DNA from: Semisulcospira habei
Lineage: Eukaryota; Mollusca; Gastropoda; Semisulcospiridae
Length of the DNA: 64,000 nt
Assembly (NCBI GenBank): GCA_036245525.1
Contig: BTPG01000003.1
Location: 210,628,570 to 210,692,569 of the forward strand
Direction: 5' to 3'
The first letter of the stretch is position 1. Every line of letters begins with the position of its first letter. Below are positions 1-11,000 of the stretch, piece by piece. A program made the position numbers and the translations under genes. The notes beneath the pieces are model-generated. The model saw nothing but the letters and a program-made list of their open reading frames with translations. It made no database searches and had not been told where the DNA came from.

Positions 1-294
1 CGCATGCACAACAGCACACCCTCTCTCTCAGACGCACGCACGATTATACACTACTTTTTAATCCACCCCATCTCTTCCCAACACCTTACATTCACTTCCT
101 CTAGGATCAGAATAAAAGGCAGTCAACAGTTAGCTAAAGGTGAGCTAAGTGTTAAATACCCGACAGAAAAGAAAAGTCTTTAAGTGAGCTTTAAACTGTG
201 ACAATGTGGGCAGATTCCGCATTTCAGTTGGCGTGGGAGTTCCACACACTTGGGGCTAAAAAGGTGAAAGAACGCTCCCCGACTGTTTTCATCT

Positions 295-475
295 TAAGCT
301 TTGGGATTTTAAAAAGTTTTACACTAGAGGAACGGAGAGTGCGTGATGGCTGATAAACAGACAGCTTGTCAGAAAGTTACGAAGGGAGAGATCCGTCAAA
401 ATGCCGATAGGCGAAAATTGCAATTTTGTACTGGCAGCGGAATTTTACGGGCAGCCAGTGCAGCTGCTTCAGTGG
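295..475. repeat. Dispersed repeat, copy also at 36845-37010
   Basis: About 170 bp closely matching 36845-37010 (shared AGATCCGTCAAAATGCCGAT and ACTGGCAGCGGAATTT). Family unknown. Apart from this, 1-820 shows nothing recognisable. Confidence 0.7.
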
Positions 476-1260
476 AGGCGTAACGTGGTCTCTCTTTCGT
501 TTCTTCAAGATGCGACGCGCCGCATTGTTTTGAATTATCTGCAAGCGTGAAATCTGATCTGCCAGTACAGAATTGCAATATCGAGCCTGGACGTATTGAA
601 TGCATTTACAAGTCTTGACGCCGCACCTTCTGTGAGATACGGTCTGAGGGAAGAAATTCTGCGCAGCACCACCATTCGAAGCTACCAGTGTGGGGAAAAG
701 TGTTAAATCTACGCTACGTTGACGAATTTCAGCCTCAAGGTGTCACAACATCCTGGGAGGATTATGGAGAACACCATACCATTATGAACACTTAATTGAC
801 CCAGATTTGAGTAGTCTGCCCAAAGACCTTGTGCATTCAACTATATACGGCTGAAAGACGGTACGCGGCAACTACTTTGTATCCATGTGTATTACACAAC
901 AGCAAGTTTCCTGGTGCAGGGCCGGTCCTGCCGCCAGTGGGTGGACAGGGAGTTTGCAGCACAAAGAGACATCGTAAACGCCTTTGCCGCCCAGTCTGGA
1001 CACAATCAGTTGGCGCTGCCGTCTAGAGTCTACTCTGCACTGCCAGTGGACCATGACTCCTTGACCAACACCGAGATGGACGACACCGTCAGCCCCACCA
1101 GCAAGGACAAAACCACCAGCGGCAGCTGTGCTCGCGCTGTCATCACATCTTTCGTCGGCGACAGTAGCACCACCATCAAGACCAGCGACAGCGTCATCAG
1201 TACTGGTACTTCTGACGTTGGCATCACCGACAATCCCACCACCATCACAACCAGTGACAA

Positions 1261-2110
1261 CGTCGACAGTGTTAGTGCTGCCGATACCTCCGACCATGGT
1301 AGCACTGGCATTACCGCCATCGTCAACAGTGCTAGTGCTGCCAATACGTCTGACATCGGCAGCACTGGCACCACCATCAGCGACAGCCTCAACAGTGCTA
1401 GTGCTGCCAATATGTCTGACATCGGCAGCACTGGCGCCACCATCAGCGACCGCGTCAACAGTACTGGTGCTGGCCAATATGTCTGACATTAGCAGCACCG
1501 GCACCAGAATCAGCAACAGCATCAACAGTGCTTGTGCTGCCAATACGTCTGACAAGGGCAGCACTGGCACCACCATCAGCGACAGCGTCAACAGTGCTGG
1601 TGCTGCCGATAGTCTGACATCGGCAGCACTGGCAACACCACCAGCAACAGAGTGAACAGTGCTGGTGCTGCCAATACGTCTGACATCGGCAGCACTGACA
1701 CCAACATATGCGACAACGTCAACAGTGCTGGTGCTACCAATACGTCTGACATCGGCAGCACTGGCACCACCATCACCGACAGCGTCAACAGTGCTGGTGC
1801 TGCCGATGCGTCTGACATCGGCAGCACTGGCACCACCGTCAGCGACAGCGTCAACAGTACTGGTGCTGCTAATACGTCTGATATCGGCAGCACTGGCACC
1901 ACCCTCTGCGACAGCGTGAACAATGCTAGTGCTGCCAATATGTCTGATATCGGCAGCACTGGCACCACTATCAGCTACAACGTCAACAGTGCTTTTGCTG
2001 CCAATGCCTGGGACGTCGGCAGCACTAGTACCAACGTTCCCATCAGCAACAGCGTCAACAGTACTGATGCTGCCAAAACGTTTAACACCGGCAGCACTGG
2101 TACCAACATC
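1261..2110 (+). repeat. 66-bp coding minisatellite (22-residue Ser/Thr/Ala repeat)
   Basis: About 12-13 copies of a 66-bp unit that, on the plus strand, reads as a 22-residue repeat of the form NSAGAANTSDIGSTGTTISD plus SV. Unit length is a multiple of three and the reading is kept except for two single-base frameshifts (near 1476 and 1610). Mucin-like composition. It sits upstream of the coiled coil of the LINE ORF1. Confidence 0.85.
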
Positions 2111-2536
2111 ACCACCAGCGACCGTGACAGCAGTGTTCCCTCTGTCAGTACAACAGACGCCGGCGGCACTGGCACTCATCCATCTACTCCTATTGCTGCA
2201 GTGTCCACTGAGTCTGCGTGCCAGACAGTCTGCCCGGTAGTACTCAACCCTGACCCCCTGGCTGTTGAGCGCCTGTTGGCGGAGATATCGGCTCTCCAAT
2301 CCGCCGTTGGGAAGATCCGCCACTCGTACAACATCGAGGTGGATTCGCTACACACGGAGATCAGACACGTGCGTGAACGGATCACCCAGCTGGAGGGGGA
2401 GAAGGATGGCCAGAGAAGCGGCAGGAAAGCGGGAAGAAGAACCCGTCACCCCCCGGCAACACTCGGCCCAAGCAAGCGCTGGAAAAGTCGCCAAATTCAA
2501 CGACAACTTCTGAACCCCCGCGTGCATCTCCGCTAA
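1652..2536 (+). pseudogene. LINE ORF1 fragment: Ser/Thr repeats and coiled coil
   Basis: Open for 294 codons. First part is the 22-residue repeat; from about 2254 it becomes a heptad-like segment (LAVERLLAEISALQSAVGKI; LHTEIRHVRERITQLEGEKD), typical of LINE ORF1 trimerisation coiled coils, then a basic tail (RSGRKAGRRTR) that could bind nucleic acid. It runs out of frame with the esterase part downstream. Confidence 0.55.
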
Positions 2537-2638
2537 CCCCCGAGCGCAAAGAACCGGCACCAAACCGACCTTTTCAGATACCGACAAAACCACCTCCCTT
2601 CTGGACTCCAAAACCCAAAGCCCGGCACTCAGACGCTA

Positions 2639-3490
2639 CTTCTCGGCGATTCGATACTACGCAGCCTTCATGGAAACCTGATGTCTGTCACTGGCACAAA
2701 CAATGCGCAGGTCGTGTCAGTGTCAGGCCTCGACAGAGCCGGCATCCTCCAGCACCTTCACGATGCCGACCCCACGAATGCAGTCACCACAGTCGTCATG
2801 CATGTCGGCATCAATGCCAGTAAGCGTGGGTTCATCATCGGCAGGAAGAGCTGGAAGGATGTGATTTCTGCTGCCAGATGAGTCTTCCCCAAGGCAGAAA
2901 TCTTCATCTCGTCCATCCTGCCCACGAACAACGAACGTCAGCAGCCGGATCCATGCGTCGCAGACACCAACCTTTGTCTCAGGGAGGTGTGCCACTCGCT
3001 GAAGGTCAACTTTATTGACAACGACCAAGTGTTTTACACAAGGACTGGCGAGGTAAAGAGCTGGTGGTTTAGAGACGCCATCCATCCGAACAAGCGGGGC
3101 ACCAGTGCACTCGCTGTAAACATCAAGCGGGCGTACTTTGGCCGTACCTCCAACAGCGTTACCCGCCCCACTGAGACTAAACACAAAAACCCACGCCACC
3201 AAGGACAGCTAAATGTACCCGGGCATGGTGGTAAAAACGGGCATCCCGGCCCTAGAGACCAAGGGCCTAAACACAGTCAGCGGCCTCAGCACGCAGCCAG
3301 TTCCAACCTGGTGCCCCGATTCCACCAGGAGCAGGCTGTGACGAAAGTCTTCAAACTGGTGCCCCGATTCCACCAAGAGCATGCTTTTGCAAAAGACTCC
3401 AGTCAGCACGATCCGAACCATGCTGACCGTATACAAGCGCCGTTTGCTTACAAAGTAGTCTCAGTGAGCTTTCCGACTGGTGTAGAGTGA
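2639..3490 (+). pseudogene. SGNH/GDSL esterase-like domain of LINE ORF1 (one in-frame stop)
   Basis: Reading from about 2639: LLLGDSILRSLHGNL (block I GDS), TVVMHVGINASKRG (block III region), FISSILPTNNERQ, and DAIHPNKRGTSALA (block V DxxHPN). A TGA at 2879-2881 interrupts, and the same frame then continues to the stop at 3488. A C-terminal direct repeat NLVPRFHQEQA / KLVPRFHQEHA follows. As a family such domains are lipid or acetyl esterases carried by some LINEs. Confidence 0.65.
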
Positions 3491-3619
3491 ATCATATGGT
3501 TCTTTATCCAGGAAAAACAAAGAGTATTTTAATAAATACACGACAAAAACACCAACGCCAACCACAGCCGTTACATTTACAACTAACGCTAAACCGACAG
3601 AACAAGTCACAGAGCGTAA

Positions 3620-4080
3620 ATTCTTGGTAATACACGTTGACGAACAACTATGTTGGGAGGCACATATAAATACAGTCTGTAAACCCATTGCTAAAAACAC
3701 TTTCCTGTTGTCCCAGCTTAGACAAGTAGCGGATACACATACTCGTAAACTGTTTTTTCATGCCCATATCAAGTTTCACGTTGATTATGTCTCCACAGTG
3801 TGGGACTGTTGTAGTGATGTTCACATGAACAGGTTAAAATCTATATATAAAAGAGCTGTCAAAATGATAGATACGCGGCCCATTCCTACCACAGACAAAA
3901 TTAGACATCTAAACATTCTCGGCCTGCGTCAACAAACTTAATTTCAACAATTGCATTCTCATGCACAAGATATTAAATAACATGACACCGCAGTATCTAA
4001 CCACCAAATTTATGCCACAGCAAGAACGCGAACGGACCTCGAGGAACAATACTTTACCATGGGCAAGAGACAGAAATCAG
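3620..4080 (+). pseudogene. Reverse transcriptase C-terminal fragment (CR1/L2-like)
   Basis: VIHVDEQLCWEAHINTVCKP; KNTFLLSQLRQVADTHTRKL; HVDYVSTVWDCCSDVHMNRL; LNILGLRQQ, then after a frameshift near 3936 FNNCILMHKILNNMTPQYL. This is the thumb and C-terminal region shared by CR1/L2-like RTs; no catalytic DD motif is left. Confidence 0.75.
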
Positions 4081-4242
4081 CATGAGCCCCCCCAGTCGCA
4101 TGAGGATTTATGTCTCTTGTTGGTGATGTGTTCTTCATGACCTATTTTGGTCCCATTGTAATCTGTGCTCTTCACGCGAATGACGTCAGTGTGCTGTGGT
4201 TTCGGACGCGCATTCCGTGATGACTGGCAGTGAAGGGGTTAA
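4064..4242. mobile_element. TTAA hairpin MITE, family A (partial)
   Basis: Core arms AGAGACAGAAATC...CATGAGCCCC and CATGAGGATTTATGTCTCTT face each other; right end GGCAGTGAAGGGGTTAA at 4226-4242. The TTAA end and CCCTT terminus suggest a piggyBac-type non-autonomous element. Confidence 0.65.
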
Positions 4243-4380
4243 CAACTAACATTTGGCTTTTCTCAAACATGGACGTAGCGGCTTCCGTCAAATAACAGAG
4301 AGTGCATGTTGTGAGAACTGAAACAGGAAGGGAGATAACATTGTGCTTTGCTTTAGCTATTTGAACCACCTGTACACTTT

Positions 4381-4463
4381 GTTAACTCATTGGAGACGTG
4401 ACGTATACGGATAACCCGGGATTCGCCGCGTATCCGTATACGGCACGTCTCCAATGAGTTAAG
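4381..4463. mobile_element. Palindromic element, family G
   Basis: Near-perfect palindrome: TTAACTCATTGGAGACGTG and its complement CACGTCTCCAATGAGTTAA at the ends, with inner arms TATACGGATA/TATCCGTATA. A short relative is at 63119-63163. Confidence 0.8.
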
Positions 4464-4873
4464 GCGTATACCTGCGTCTGGCAAAATTCAAGAAGTTTAA
4501 GGCTGACAAAACAGTTTACAATACTAGTAAGTTAAAACAGCCAGTGACTGGTGCAGCTTAGTGGCGACTGTGTGTTTTGATGTTTGTTCCATGTCTATCC
4601 CATGAGTCTTCTGCACTGATTTCTATCCCAAAGTGCACTGCGTGGTTACTATGGATCCCAAAGTGCACTGGTACACACAGGAAAGATAGTGTTTGTGGGT
4701 TTCTATGTAAAAGTGGTCTTGAAATGTTCTGTTTTTATCTGAAAGGCCTGTACTCTCCATTGTGCTATTCGCTACTTTCGCAATCATGGAATAGATTAAT
4801 AAACAAATTATACACTTCCAAACTTTTTTAAAAGACATCCAACGAAACATCATCGTCGGTTTTACATTTACAG

Positions 4874-5086
4874 ATGAACACCGGATGGCCCACTGCAGGA
4901 TCACTGTGGACGGCAAACTGTGTTACCAGTTTCCTGACAACACCACGGGCTGGCCGCGGAAAATGGACGTCAACTGTACTGGAGCTGTCGTTAACGGCAG
5001 TGTGGTCAGACTAGAGAAAGACGTTACAGGAAAAGGACTCAGTAATGGCGATGAAACCATCAACATGTGTGAATTCCAGATTTGGA
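4874..5086 (+). CDS. RPTP exon: C-terminal half of F-type lectin (fucolectin) domain
   Basis: Acceptor TTTACAG, donor GTACGT; enters with 2 nt and leaves with 1 nt of a codon. It encodes about 70 residues with the F-type lectin ending: several Cys (AHCRI, KLCYQF, VNCTG), then GSVVRLEK, and a final MCEFQIW like the family's LCEVEV strand. F-type lectins bind fucose and are common in molluscs, but the sugar-binding His/Arg residues normally lie in the missing upstream half, so binding cannot be judged. Four NxS/T sites suggest an extracellular location. The ORF would run only four more codons past the donor before a stop, which supports splicing here. Confidence 0.82.
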
Positions 5087-8000
5087 GTACGTGTTCTTGA
5101 GTCACTTGTTCATAGCTCTGCTAAAAACAAATATTGCGATTACACCCATTGTGCAATACAAATATTGCGATTACACCCATTGCGCAATATAAATAGTACG
5201 ACTACACCCATTGTGCAAAATAATAGTACGACTACACCCATTGTGCAATATAAATATTTCGACTACACCCATTGTGCAATATAAATATTGCGGCTACACC
5301 CATTGTGCAATATAAATATTGCGACTACACCCATTGTGCAATATAAATATTGCGACTACACCCACTGTGCAATATAACTATTGCGACTACACCCATTGTG
5401 CAATATAAATGTTTGGACTACACCCATTGTGCAATGTACAGTAAAGCTGCTCTTGCCTGCTTTCTATAGTTGGTCCAGTAAATTGTTTCGGAAATCAGAT
5501 ATAGGCCAAAACTGCACGTGTTTTTAAGCTGATTACGGTGGAGTTGGTTATTTTGGTTTAACGGGATTACAGTGGAAACAGCGGATCGCATATCGCATGT
5601 TGGTCCGGGCTTTCTAGTCCACCGTTTTTGTTGAAACCAGTGCAATTTTCTTTCACATATTTATTTGTCATTTTCAAAAAGTCCATTATTATAATTTGTT
5701 TCAGCTCCGAAAAAAAAGCACACACGCATTTATATTGAATTACCCACACATCTTTCTTGTTCTCTTGGCAGCAATATACAGGCAACTGACCATCAGTTTT
5801 GACGGATGTGCTGCAAAACGGACGTTTGCGTGAAAAAAAAAGAAAAAGAATATCCTTAGGTCTTAAGTCGGTCACCGGCCATTTGTAAAGCAAACAAAAC
5901 AGACATGATATAAAACATCGTCCATTTCTGTTAACTCTGTCTAACCCAGACACACATGACAGCACGATAAAGATCGACCATGATAGTTCAAGGGTGATGC
6001 CAGAATAGCTTGGCGCCTATTGGCGCCAAGCTACTCTGGCATCACCCTGGAACTATCATGGTTGATCTGTAACGCAGTCTTCAGAGGACGAATTCGAAAT
6101 TTTGGGGATTTCGGTCTTGGGGTAGAATGAGTTAGTGGGACACCTGTTTACCATTTCGCGTGAAGACTGACAACAGATAAGCTGCGCCTCATAAGATAGG
6201 TTTCACAAGTTGACGCTACATCCAATAACTGTGGTAGGTTGACTCACTTATTGCTAAGGGCTTTAACCCTTTGGTTCCGGGTGATCGCATATCGCATGTT
6301 TGTCCGGCTTTTTAGTCCACTGTTTTGGTTGGTTGCAAGCAGTGCAATTTTCTTTCACAAATTTATCATTTCAAACAGTCCATTTTATAATTTCTTTTTC
6401 AGTTCGGAAGAAAAAGCAGACAAACATTCATATTGAATCACAAACCCATCTTTCATATCTCCCTCAGGTTGCAGCGACGGTTACTGGGACAGTGGTTGTG
6501 ACCAGGTGTGTGGTGAGTGTCGTGAAGCTGCATCGTGTGACAAGGTGACGGGACGCTGTGGCTCAGGGTGCGCCAAGCCAGGAATCCAACCGCCACTGTG
6601 TACACAAGGTGACTGATGCGTTTCGCTGTTATTGGAGTATGTGTTGTAATGTTACCACGTATTGTTGCCTCAATATCTCTGTTGCACACTGCAAATGCGT
6701 ACATAGGCAGTTATTATACGAGGGGATTTGTAGACGTACAAGTGAACACAATAATTATTTAGGTGATATTGAGATTTCCACTTGAATTGTTGAAAATATT
6801 CTAATTCAAAACAATGAGTTATCTTAGTGAGCAAAGGTCATCGGGCCGAAGTCGGCCGCCGTTAGCCCGCGCACGTCTGTGTGCGGGCGAAGGACGGCCG
6901 ACGTCGGCACGATGGCCTTTTGCGCCTTGGGATGCCACAGAATAACCACGCTACTGTCGTACATTTTCACAACATTGCTCTTGTTGTCATGGGTACGTGG
7001 ACGCACTGGGAGAATTTAATATGTCATGGGAGGGGGGTAGGGTGGTAGTGGTGGTGTATGTGTGATGGGGGTGGGGGGGGGGGGGCGTGGGGGGAGTCCT
7101 ACTTCATAAGACATGCAGACTATTTCACTTCAAAATTGATTCAGTTTAATTTTGATATGTCTTGTGTTAATCATGATCAAATGTGTACGGATACAGTGAC
7201 TGGTTTCTTGGCAGCATTTCTCAGGCAACTGACCATCAGGTTTGACGGATTTGCTGCACACGGGACGCTTGCATGAAAAAGAAATAAAGAATATCCTTAT
7301 ACTTTAAGTCGGTCACTCGCCATTCTAAAGCAAGCTAAATAGACCTGCCATAACACATTGTCCATAGCTGTTACTGGGACACCTGTTTGCCATTTCTCGT
7401 TAAGACTGACATCAAATAAGCTGACGCAACAGCCAACAACTGTTGTAGTTTGACTCATTTATTGCTAGTGGATTTAACCTTTTGGTTCCCGGTGGTGCTT
7501 TTAGTCAGGGTCCCGCAGGAATCACCTCGACAAAACGCGCTACCGACAGCCAAAGGGTTAATTCTGCCTGTATAGATACATCTATTACCAAGCTCAGTGT
7601 TAACTGCCGGGGCCAGGCGAACGCTACCCAGCTACAAGAGATATAAACCGCGGGGGCTCATGATGGTTTATGTCTCTTGCCAGTCCTTTTTTTCTTTAGG
7701 CCCATGTTAGTCCCATTTGCATCTGTGTTCTTCACGCGAATGTCGGTCAGTGAGTGGTGAGGTCCCAGACATATCCATGGATAACAAGGTGTTGACCTCG
7801 ATATCATCACGCTGCATTGACATTCTGCGACATTTTGCGTCTAACTGCTGCTGTCTCACTGTGCACGCCGCTGACTATGCCATACAAATACGAGGCACAA
7901 ATATGGTCTCTCAGCACGTTCACAATAAACAATAATCATTTTTTATGGTGTTCCTGAAAGATCCTGCATAGTCTTCGGTCAAGGCATTCTGCTGTAAGTT

Positions 8001-11000
8001 CATTATCAGTCGTTTCAAGTCTTTATGTTCATTTATTTCACAACAATGACACGTTGCCCAATGAGAAAAAAAAGGCCATCGGGCCGGCGTTGGCCGCTGT
8101 TGGCCCACGCACAGCCGTACGCGGGCCAATGGTGACCGAGGTCGACCCGATGGCCTTTACGCACTGGGTGGCAACTTTGGGTAGAATTTTAAAGATGCTT
8201 TCAAGCAATATTTAAACATGAACATAGGCCTATTTGCAAAGAAAACACGCAAGGAAACTTCTTTCTCGGAAATGTTTGTGTGGACTTGCTCTGTTTTGTC
8301 AAAACGCGGCTCATGTCTATACTTTTAAGCGTTTAGGTTACACGTGGACCACATAATACTCGGGACAAACAGTAGTCTTATGTAGACACTGCTATGATCA
8401 ATCATTTGGGTATAAATGTCATACACAATTTTCAATATTTTTACAGTTAAAAAGGTTGTTCATTGGCATTACAACCGCACTATAGGGTTAGCAGCAAGCT
8501 AATCAACTCGTATCTGCGCTTCCGATTTTCCAGTTGCCATGGTTTTGGTTATAAGGCTTTCAGGCACATAAACTGTTGTTTTTGTTTTTTTTAGTCAGGC
8601 AGTGTCCGAAAGTACGCGAGAAATCGATAACCAATGGCTAGAACTCTACGAGACTTTGTCATGACTTGCAAGATACAATAACATAATATTTCCTGTTTAG
8701 TTCGGTAGTCATACCTGAAATGGTTTTTATCAAAATATCTTAAAAGATCTTCGTACTGCAAAAAAACCTTTGTAATTCATATGAATTACTGTTGCATTCA
8801 CCACCGTGTTTACTGACCTTGCAGAATGTCAAGACGGAACCTTTGGTCAAAACTGCACGGAAACCTGCAGCAGCAACTGTTCTGACGTGTGTAACAAGGT
8901 CACGGGAAACTGCACGTGCAAACCGGGATGGACAGGCCCATCATGTCGTCAAGGTGTTTTTATGATTATTCACTGAGTCTCCATCAAGCATTACGCTTAC
9001 ACATCAAGAGATATGTTACAGCCCCTAGCAGGAAGAGAGGCAACCTTTTCAAAAGCGACGATTGTGCATGAGAAGTTGTTCGGTAGCCAATGTGTGAAAT
9101 GCTTTCTTACTTTTAATTCTGCGCGTGTGTGGCTAGTGTTTAGCAATATTGATAACTTATTATAAGTACTTCTAGCCAAGAAGAGTCTTAACCAATTAAG
9201 ACCAGACGCACTACAGCAGGAGATGGGTCGACAATGATAATTCAAGGGCGCCAAGCAAATCTGGCACTGCCCTTGAATTATCATGGCCCGATCCATCTCC
9301 AACAACGTGCATAGTCATTAGATGACACCTAACACAATTTGGGAAATACGGCCGTCGGGCTGAATGAGTTAATGAACATCACAAACACGTAATTACAAAT
9401 AACGATAATCGGATTGAAGGTCTGGGAAACAGCTGATGCACAGTAAGCTATTTTTTCCCCTTGCTTTTTAACTCCAGCCAAATATCATGAATGCAGCCGC
9501 GATCATTACACTATGACAGAGTGTAAAGACTAGAAGTTTATTCTCCTCCTCCTACTGTTTAAGCTGCCGTGACTCGCGAATAGCGTCACTGTCGGTTTTC
9601 ATGGTCTTTCAATTATCAAAGTCAAGTTTGCACACCGAAGCGATTTGTGGAGGCCTATTGTTATTACTGCTATAAAAAATAATGATCCAGTGCCTGTAGT
9701 TCACATAAGAAACCCGAAAATAATGCTGTCGCCTGTCTTCCATGCTGTTGTTGTCTCTTTCATAGGATGGCAACACACAAAAACGTTAAGGCCGTTCTTA
9801 ATTAAACAAACTTTAGTTCGTGAACTCTGACGATCTAGAGTTCACGATTCGGCTGATCCTGGTTGGTTCTTAATTGGACGATCTAAAGATACGGTGAACC
9901 TAGTTCGAAGTAGTTCACGAACCTCGGCAAACCATAGTTTGATGTCGGAAAAGGTTCGCTCGACATGTTGAGCGATCCAAAGCGATACTTTTCTCTGATT
10001 GGTCAAAACTTGTACCCTCTACTGCGTTGGAGATAAGAAGATAGTCACCGATTCAAACAACTATGGCGGACGGCGATATTTCACTCGTGCGAAGAATAAG
10101 TCTTATTTTTCTTGATTTGCGGGAGGCGCAACCCTGTTTATGGGATCGCTACTGCAAAGAGTATAAAAATAAAAATCGTCCAAATCGCGAGGCGGCATAG
10201 CGGCAGCCATTTTGAACACCTTCGTAGGCAGTAAGTACGCCGAATCAACCACTTCAGTTAAGAAAGAAAACTATGGCAAACCTGGTTTGCTGAAGGTCGC
10301 CTAGGTTCGTTCAACCTCAATTAAGAAACAAACCAAAAGATAGCCAATCTTCTCAAATATAGGTTTGTCGATCAAAAGTTCGTCCAATTAAGAACAGCTC
10401 TTATAGGTACCATGATGTTTTCTGTCCCACAGCACAGACCTTAATTTACAAGAGACAGAACTCCTGATGTCTGCTATATTTTCGACATTTCGTTGTATTT
10501 ACTTCCCTTTGCTCAGCATCATTTTCCTGAAGAAAAAAAAAAACAACACTTAAGCTTCATTGGTTTCAAACCCGACGTGCGTCAGACCACAGGAGGAGAA
10601 AACGGAAGATATGGCAGCCATTTGAATATGTGTGTCCCTGACTCTGAGCGCCACAGGTATAGAATACTAGGCTCAACTCTCACATGACCGCCATAACTTC
10701 GGTTTTGGTTCCCTGTGGTGCATTTTTGTCAAGGTCATGCCAGCAGGAATCATCTCGACAAAACGCGCTACCGACAGCCAAAGGCTTAATTCTGCTTATA
10801 TAGATGTATTTATTATCAAGCTCAGTCTTAAATGGCGGGGCAAGACGAACGCTACCCAGCTGCATGAGACATAAACCCACACGAGCCCCCGCAGTCGCAC
10901 TAACATACCGCAGTCGCACTAACCTACTGTAGTCGCACTAACTTACCGCAGTCGCACTAACCTACCGTAGTCGCACTAACTTACCGCAGTCGCACTAACC

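Larger units (their letters stand above)
820..4080 (+). mobile_element. Decayed non-LTR retrotransposon with SGNH-esterase ORF1, most of ORF2 deleted
   Basis: Plus strand: a Ser/Thr-rich repeat region, a coiled coil, an SGNH-hydrolase-like domain (to 3490), then an abrupt jump at about 3600 into the C-terminal part of a CR1/L2-like reverse transcriptase (HINTVCKPIAKNTFLLSQLR; HVDYVSTVWD; LRQQ) that continues, with one frame change near 3936, to about 4080. The endonuclease and RT core are missing. Esterase-bearing ORF1 proteins are known from CR1/L2-type LINEs. Frameshifts near 1476 and 1610 and a stop at 2879-2881 show that it is dead. Confidence 0.7.
5573..7490. repeat. Tandem intron duplication around EGF-1 exon
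   Basis: Three blocks occur twice in the same order: P (about 5580-5755 and 6280-6450), Q (about 5767-5960 and 7209-7372) and R (about 6135-6270 and 7372-7490). In the first copy P abuts Q; in the second the EGF exon 6468-6608 lies between P and Q. This fits a tandem duplication with loss of one EGF exon, or insertion of sequence in the other. Confidence 0.65.

Noticed and set aside
872..2323. Long minus-strand ORF (483 codons) over the 66-bp repeats
   Set aside because: It is the antisense of a 66-bp in-frame repeat, which stays open in several frames at once. The plus strand has the coiled coil and esterase continuation; the minus strand ends in no recognisable domain.
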